Shown: positions 59,806-64,000 of the stretch, piece by piece
Numbering within the stretch: position 1 is the first letter of the stretch
Layout of the letters: every line of letters starts with the position of its first letter
Source: Ceratorhiza oryzae-sativae
Lineage: Eukaryota > Basidiomycota > Agaricomycetes > Cantharellales > Ceratobasidiaceae
Assembly (NCBI GenBank): GCA_030998015.1
Contig: JARWMV010000250.1
Location: forward strand, 310,001-374,000
Direction of reading: 5' to 3'
DNA: 64,000 bases
The notes under the pieces: model-generated
The model's database searches: none
Told to the model about the DNA's origin: nothing
What the model saw: only the letters and a program-made list of their open reading frames with translations
Position numbers and translations under genes: made by a program

Positions 59806-61443
59806 GGTTTGGTGTGATGAGATGCAGGGTAGAGTAAGGGTGCACTTGCTATGAAGATAGCTGGGCAAGGGACCTCTGGCTTGGTGGCCTAGAGGGTAGA
59901 TGACGAAGAGGGTAGAACAGGAGGTCAAGTTCTAAGGCTTAAGGCTCTCAGACTCTCCCTTTATATATTCATGGCTGAGGCAGTACATATCAAATACCAG
60001 GACCAATAAGAAGTAACTATGCCATGTCATTACAGAACCTTCTGGCAAGACCAAACATTGAGTCAACAATCAACAAGGTCATGTGACATCAAGGTAAATA
60101 AACTGCATATATCTGAATAGATGGGACTTGCCCAAAAATACAAAGAAATGTGTGATAAAATGATTGAAATTTGTAATAAAATCATGGTCATGGTCTAGGC
60201 CATGATATTCTCACTCAAAAAATACAAACTAAACAATACCCAATGGCATCTATCTGAAAGGCTTGTCAAGGAGCTGAAGGTGAGCACACATATATTAGAT
60301 ATGAACTACTGGTATTAGCTAAATCATTTAATAGAAATTTGAGCACCTAACAAAGCTATTTTCCAAGACACATGTCCCATCAATTCACCAGGTGGTTCCA
60401 GCATTACTCAAGCTTCAAGATCAACTCTTGGAGTCTGAAAGAAAAAAAACCCTTCCTCCTGTGCTAAGGATTGCAGCTTGTGCCACCATTGAAGTTGTCA
60501 ATAAGTATATGCACTTGTTTGAAGCTTCAGGTATATATTGGGTTGCATTAGGCATGTCCTGCTCTCAAACTTACACTTTTAGTACCTAGCTGACCAATTT
60601 ATTCAGTTATGTGTCCTACATACAAGCTTGAGTGGTTCAGAAAGTGTAATTTCAGCAATGAAGATATCAACACAATCAAAAATCTTGTTCTCTCCAGGTT
60701 TACCTGATGTCTGGGCTTCAATCACAGCTGGAGGAGACTCAAACACCAGCACCATCAGCAAACAAAAAGAATAAGGTGTGATAGACTCAATCATACATTG
60801 GTCTCACTCTAATACCAACACCTAGGTGCAGACTTTATTTGATGACTGATTGTCACATGACAAAGATATGCCAGATCACAATGCTCTACAGGCCAACAAA
60901 GATACTGTCAAGGAATATCTCAACATGCCTCCACTCCCAAAGGAGGCACTTCAGAATTGCAGCCTTCTGAAATACTGGGAGGGTGAAACAGTCAAGACTC
61001 CTCACATTGCAAAATTTGCACATGGCATTCTCAGCACACCAGGCATTTATCTGAGGTTTCTGTATCTTATTGACAATGCTGTTAGCCTCCTTGGTTGATG
61101 CAGAGCAAGCCTTCTCAGGTGGGTGGCTAACAATCAATCACCTTCAGCATTCAATGAGCAAGCTGACATTCAAGGCCAAAATGGCTGTGGGTTCATGGTA
61201 TAAGACCCCTTTACTGCCATCTGTTGATACAGCAGCCTCATACATCTCAGATAGGATGAAGCTGTAGATAATTGCTATTTATATTACAAATTAGTCATAG
61301 ATTGTGCAGGTACCCAGAGTCTGCTTATGTGTTGCCCATGCCTTGAAGTGCACATGGTGGGTGCCACCCAGGTGGTGAGCCAAATTTAAAATAACCCATC
61401 ATAACCTGCAGGCAAGGCCTGGGTACACCCATTCCCAGCCCTA

Positions 61444-62236
61444 GTTGCCACACACCACCACACACCCATGCACCTCATTCCAATGTCTCCTGTCCCCACA
61501 GCACCAATGATGAATGTCAACCAAAAGGAATGCCCTTTAGCTTGTATTCTGATATTGAGGTAGTTGCCACCTATATTTGTGAGGCTATTTGATGGGAGAT
61601 CTCCAGTATCAAACCAATCAAATGCAAAACACCCCCCATGCAAACCATTGTGCTTTAATTGTAATTAGAACTCTCAGAGTGAAACCTTGGGCCTGATTGT
61701 GGTCTCTTTATCAGGTTGCTCCAACCTACCACCAGAACCTAGAATGGCCAGACCTTGGTCCCTTGGTGATTGATGCCATGCTGGCCCACAAAATGCTTGG
61801 TAAGAAGCTATGGAACTGATTCAGGTGCAACTAAGCAGTGGCATTGAACACAGTTCATTGCAGGTATCAAAAACAAAATATCCACTTGCTGTCCAATAGT
61901 GTTGGGGGGTTTTCCAGAGTGGCAGACCCAACTTGCAAGAATATTGTATGTCCCTAGTAACTAGCTAACCCCAGCACATGCCCTATTGACACTCTATATC
62001 AGTAGTTATATGCCCTGGAATGGCTAACAACCAGTGTCCACCCTGGTGACTTTTGCTTTCTATATTGTAAGTAATTAATGGTTTCTTCAACAGCTTCCTG
62101 TAATATTTGCAGCAGTGCTGTGATGAGCTAAACTGTGCAAACAGGTGGAGATTGTTGCATATTAATTACTAGTCATCCCATTTTGAAATTGTTCTATGTT
62201 TAGCACAATTCAGGATTGCTTGATTTTTGCACTAGC
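61444..62236. other. CpG-free non-coding transposon-like DNA
   Basis: No CpG and no recognised motif. Lies between the hAT end and the large inverted repeat. Confidence 0.5.
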
Positions 62237-63786
62237 TACAGTTAGCAACAAAACTGTATGAATGCAAGCTACTGTAAGCTTGCACAGGCTCTAGCTGCAG
62301 GAATGCAGCACCTTGATCTCTGCATTTGTAACTGTTATGTAGATACAGAGCTAGTCTACCAAATAAAAAATGCTTGAAAAGATTTGAATGAGAAATGGTA
62401 GATATATGCCTGAAACAAAACCAAGGGGGTGTTTGTACAGTTTTGTTACCAAAGAAAGTCCAAAGCCATTTACCACCTAGAACTTTCTGTCAGAGCAAGC
62501 TCAAGCTTTGCCACTTAAGTTTTAGTATACATACTACTGTGGCTTACCATGGAGGTCATCATTAGGCTCCTCTCTATCTGAAATGGATGGGTGCTCTTGA
62601 AAAAAGGAGCTAAAAAGGGGTTTGTGTCTCAAGCTACTGCCACCTGCAGAGACATCAGCTGATGTGAAGCTGTATAGGCCTATTCAATGTATAAAGGTGT
62701 CACAAGAGTCCTCAGATACTTTTTGGCATGAAAAAAGCTTGCATATGCAGGCTGTATGCATACCAGATGTGCATACAGGGGTAGGAAAATGGACAAAATG
62801 GGCTGTTCCAGTTGACACAGAAACTGTAGCCAGAGGAGACAAAGAATATGTAAAAGAAACTAGTATAGTGCTACTAATGAGCAATAAAATAGAATCTAAG
62901 AGGCCCTGGACTGGGCTGAAATTGACTTCTCCTGAGCCCCTATATGCTATGAAGAATCACTTGCCACAGAAACAGTGGGAAAAGCTATGAGAAACCCCTG
63001 GTGGATTTTTTAATATAAATAGAGTCTCAAAGAACCTTTTTGATCATTTTAAAATTAGCTGTTGAGGGATGAAAGCAAAATATGTAATAGGGGCTCAGGA
63101 GAAGTCAATTTCAGCCCAGTCCAGGGCCTCTTAGATTCTATTTATGCTCATTAGTAGCACTATACTAGTCTTTTTACATATTCTTTGTCTCCTCTGGCTA
63201 CAGTTTCTGTGTCAACTGGAACAGCCCATTTTGTCCATTTTCCTACCCCTGTATGCACATCTGGTATGCATACAGCCTGCATATGCAAGCTTTTTCCATG
63301 CCAAAAAGTATCTGAGGACTCTTGTGACACCTTTATACATTGAATGGTCATATACAGCTTCACATCAGCTGATGTCTCTGCAGGTGGCAGTAGCTTGAGA
63401 CACAAACCCCTTTTTAGCTCCTTTTTTCAAGAGCACCCATCCATTTCAGATAGAGAGGAGCCTAATGATGACCTCCATGGTAAGCCACAGTAGTATGTAT
63501 ACTAAAACTTAAGTGGCAAAGCTTGAGCTTGCTCAACAGAAAGTTCTAGGTGGTAATGGCTTTGGACTTTCTTTGGTAACAAAACTGTACAAACCCCCTT
63601 GGTTTTGTTTCAGGCATATATCTACCATTTCTCATTCAAATCTTTTCAAGCATTTTTTATTTGGTAGACTAGCTCTGTATCTACATAACAGTTACAAATG
63701 CAGAGATCAAGGTGCTGCATTCCTGCAGCTAGAGCCTGTGCAAGCTTACAGTAGCTTGCATTCATACAGTTTTGTTGCTAACTGTA
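62237..63786. repeat. Large inverted repeat with 700-bp arms
   Basis: The left arm 62,237-62,943 and right arm 63,087-63,786 are reverse complements at about 98% (roughly ten small differences). They are separated by a 143-bp loop. The outer ends share TACAGTTAGCAACAAAACTG. ORFs seen in both arms (about 120 and 84 codons) are mirror images and have no known motif. It contains no CpG. It could be a foldback transposon, an inverted duplication, or an assembly fold. Confidence 0.85.
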
Positions 63787-64000
63787 TATGGGAAGCATCA
63801 ACTCCATGGGCTCTAACATCTACCTTTACTTCATATAGTCTGCAGTTATGGTGAACATATGCTCCAAGAAGAGGACATCGGACAACCCAAGCAAGCATGG
63901 CAAGTTCAGATCGGCCTGAACACCAATAGCACAGGTGATTACCGGTGTGACCAACCAAATCCCAAGCGGATCATCAATGGAGCGCTGCAAACAACACCTC
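63787..64000. other. Right edge, outside the island
   Basis: CpG returns from 63,878. Too short to identify a gene. The minus strand is open at 63,746-63,958 but has no motif. Confidence 0.4.

Larger units (their letters stand above)
58774..60207 (-). mobile_element. Solo LTR1 variant inserted in the hAT exon, itself hit twice
   Basis: The target duplication TTCTC (58,769-58,773 and 60,208-60,212) flanks a unit ending GGTCTAGGCCATGATA. Removing two younger LTRs and their duplications leaves about 521 bp, the length of LTR1 (524). Removing the whole unit and one TTCTC restores the hAT frame ANHNFSLKKYKLNN. The terminal CA has become TA. Confidence 0.85.
57227..61267 (+). pseudogene. hAT transposase, interrupted and decayed
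   Basis: Exon-like blocks in order: BED-finger-like start WYIQFKFTCKTDPKNHTPHY; VAQFCTILALWSAQNHCPF (about 57,400); VDNVHLALDGWTAPTSHSCL (57,662); LKNKHTGAYIAQKTAECLNK (57,840); LTVCMGNASNNDTFTDTLQD (57,980); an acidic linker; IAGLAKCVCKSAVIQHSFEE (58,560); ITANHNF, then after the LTR insertion SLKKYKLNNTQWHLSERLVK (60,213); FEHLTKLFSKTHVPSIHQVV (60,335); and the dimerisation domain (KEYLNMPPLPKEALQNCSLL KYWEGE; VDAEQAFSGGWLTINHLQHS), ending TAG at 61,267. Several frame stops are TGA where Arg is plausible (about 57,332, 57,760, 60,847). It cannot be functional. Confidence 0.88.
56102..61443 (+). mobile_element. hAT-family DNA transposon, disabled
   Basis: Perfect 17-bp terminal inverted repeats, TAGGGCTGGGAATGGGT at 56,102-56,118 and its complement at 61,427-61,443, bound a transposase gene on the plus strand. 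It lies inside LTR3. The 8-bp duplication expected for hAT is not found (GTGATCAG left, GTTGCCAC right), and LTR3 does not resume on the right, so that flank was rearranged. LTR insertions at 56,700-57,226 and 58,774-60,207 break it. Confidence 0.85.

Noticed and set aside
62622..63405. Mirror-image ORFs of about 122, 84 and 81 codons as protein genes
   Set aside because: They are the same sequence read in the two arms of the inverted repeat, interrupted differently in each, with no known motif.

Overview
This is a window of fungal nuclear DNA, most likely from an agaricomycete basidiomycete. Genes are cut by many introns of about 50-60 bp, mostly GT-AG with a few GC-AG. They include a CBM1-carrying AA9 lytic polysaccharide monooxygenase, a GPI-type PI-PLC-like protein, DMC1, DUS3 and an Rfc4-type clamp-loader subunit. 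The transposons are Ty3/Gypsy chromoviruses and a hAT element. The protein style suggests a Rhizoctonia/Ceratobasidium-like fungus (Cantharellales), but that is an impression, not a demonstration.

Layout. 1-1,870: no recognisable gene. 1,870-12,400: a transposon island with nested LTRs, an 86-bp tandem repeat, and one complete Ty3/Gypsy element (5,168-11,437) on the minus strand. 12,690-17,180: a large Ser/Pro-rich gene, minus strand. 18,465-19,203: a small secreted protein. 21,298-23,023: DMC1. 26,232-26,585: a one-domain dsRNA-binding-like protein, with a decayed relative near 24.9 kb. 27,760-30,581: DUS3. 31,268-31,695: a YABBY/HMG-like protein. 32,378-33,656: a charged coiled-coil protein. 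33,761-35,225: a FAR1/GCM-like zinc-finger protein. 35,589-37,123: RFC4. 37,344-38,749: a PI-PLC-like protein. 40,818-42,946: a WD40 protein with a broken tandem remnant behind it. 43,602-44,293: a carboxymuconolactone-decarboxylase-like protein. 46,358-47,702: AA9. 47,878-49,025: a UbiA prenyltransferase. 50,440-51,545: a P450 remnant. 52,542-53,502: a small membrane protein. 53,500-63,790: a second transposon island with a hAT element, several solo LTRs nested in one another, a 1.3-kb LTR-like unit, and a near-perfect 700-bp inverted repeat.

The most informative signal is the state of the transposon DNA. Both islands are almost free of CpG (none seen over about 3.3 kb and 4 kb), while flanking genes are CpG-rich. 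Nearly all differences between the two LTRs of the Gypsy element, and nearly all premature stops in its pol gene and in the hAT transposase, are what CpG deamination predicts. The depletion runs on into the last exon of the neighbouring membrane-protein gene. The Gypsy element also shows a perfect 12-nt match between its probable RNA 5' end and its primer-binding site, the layout of Tf1/sushi self-priming; a second LTR family carries the same motif.

The host genes are mostly unrelated housekeeping and secreted functions. I see no operon-like pathway and no clear novel defence or biosynthetic system. Exon coordinates were assembled by eye from splice consensus and conserved reading frames and have not been checked against transcripts.
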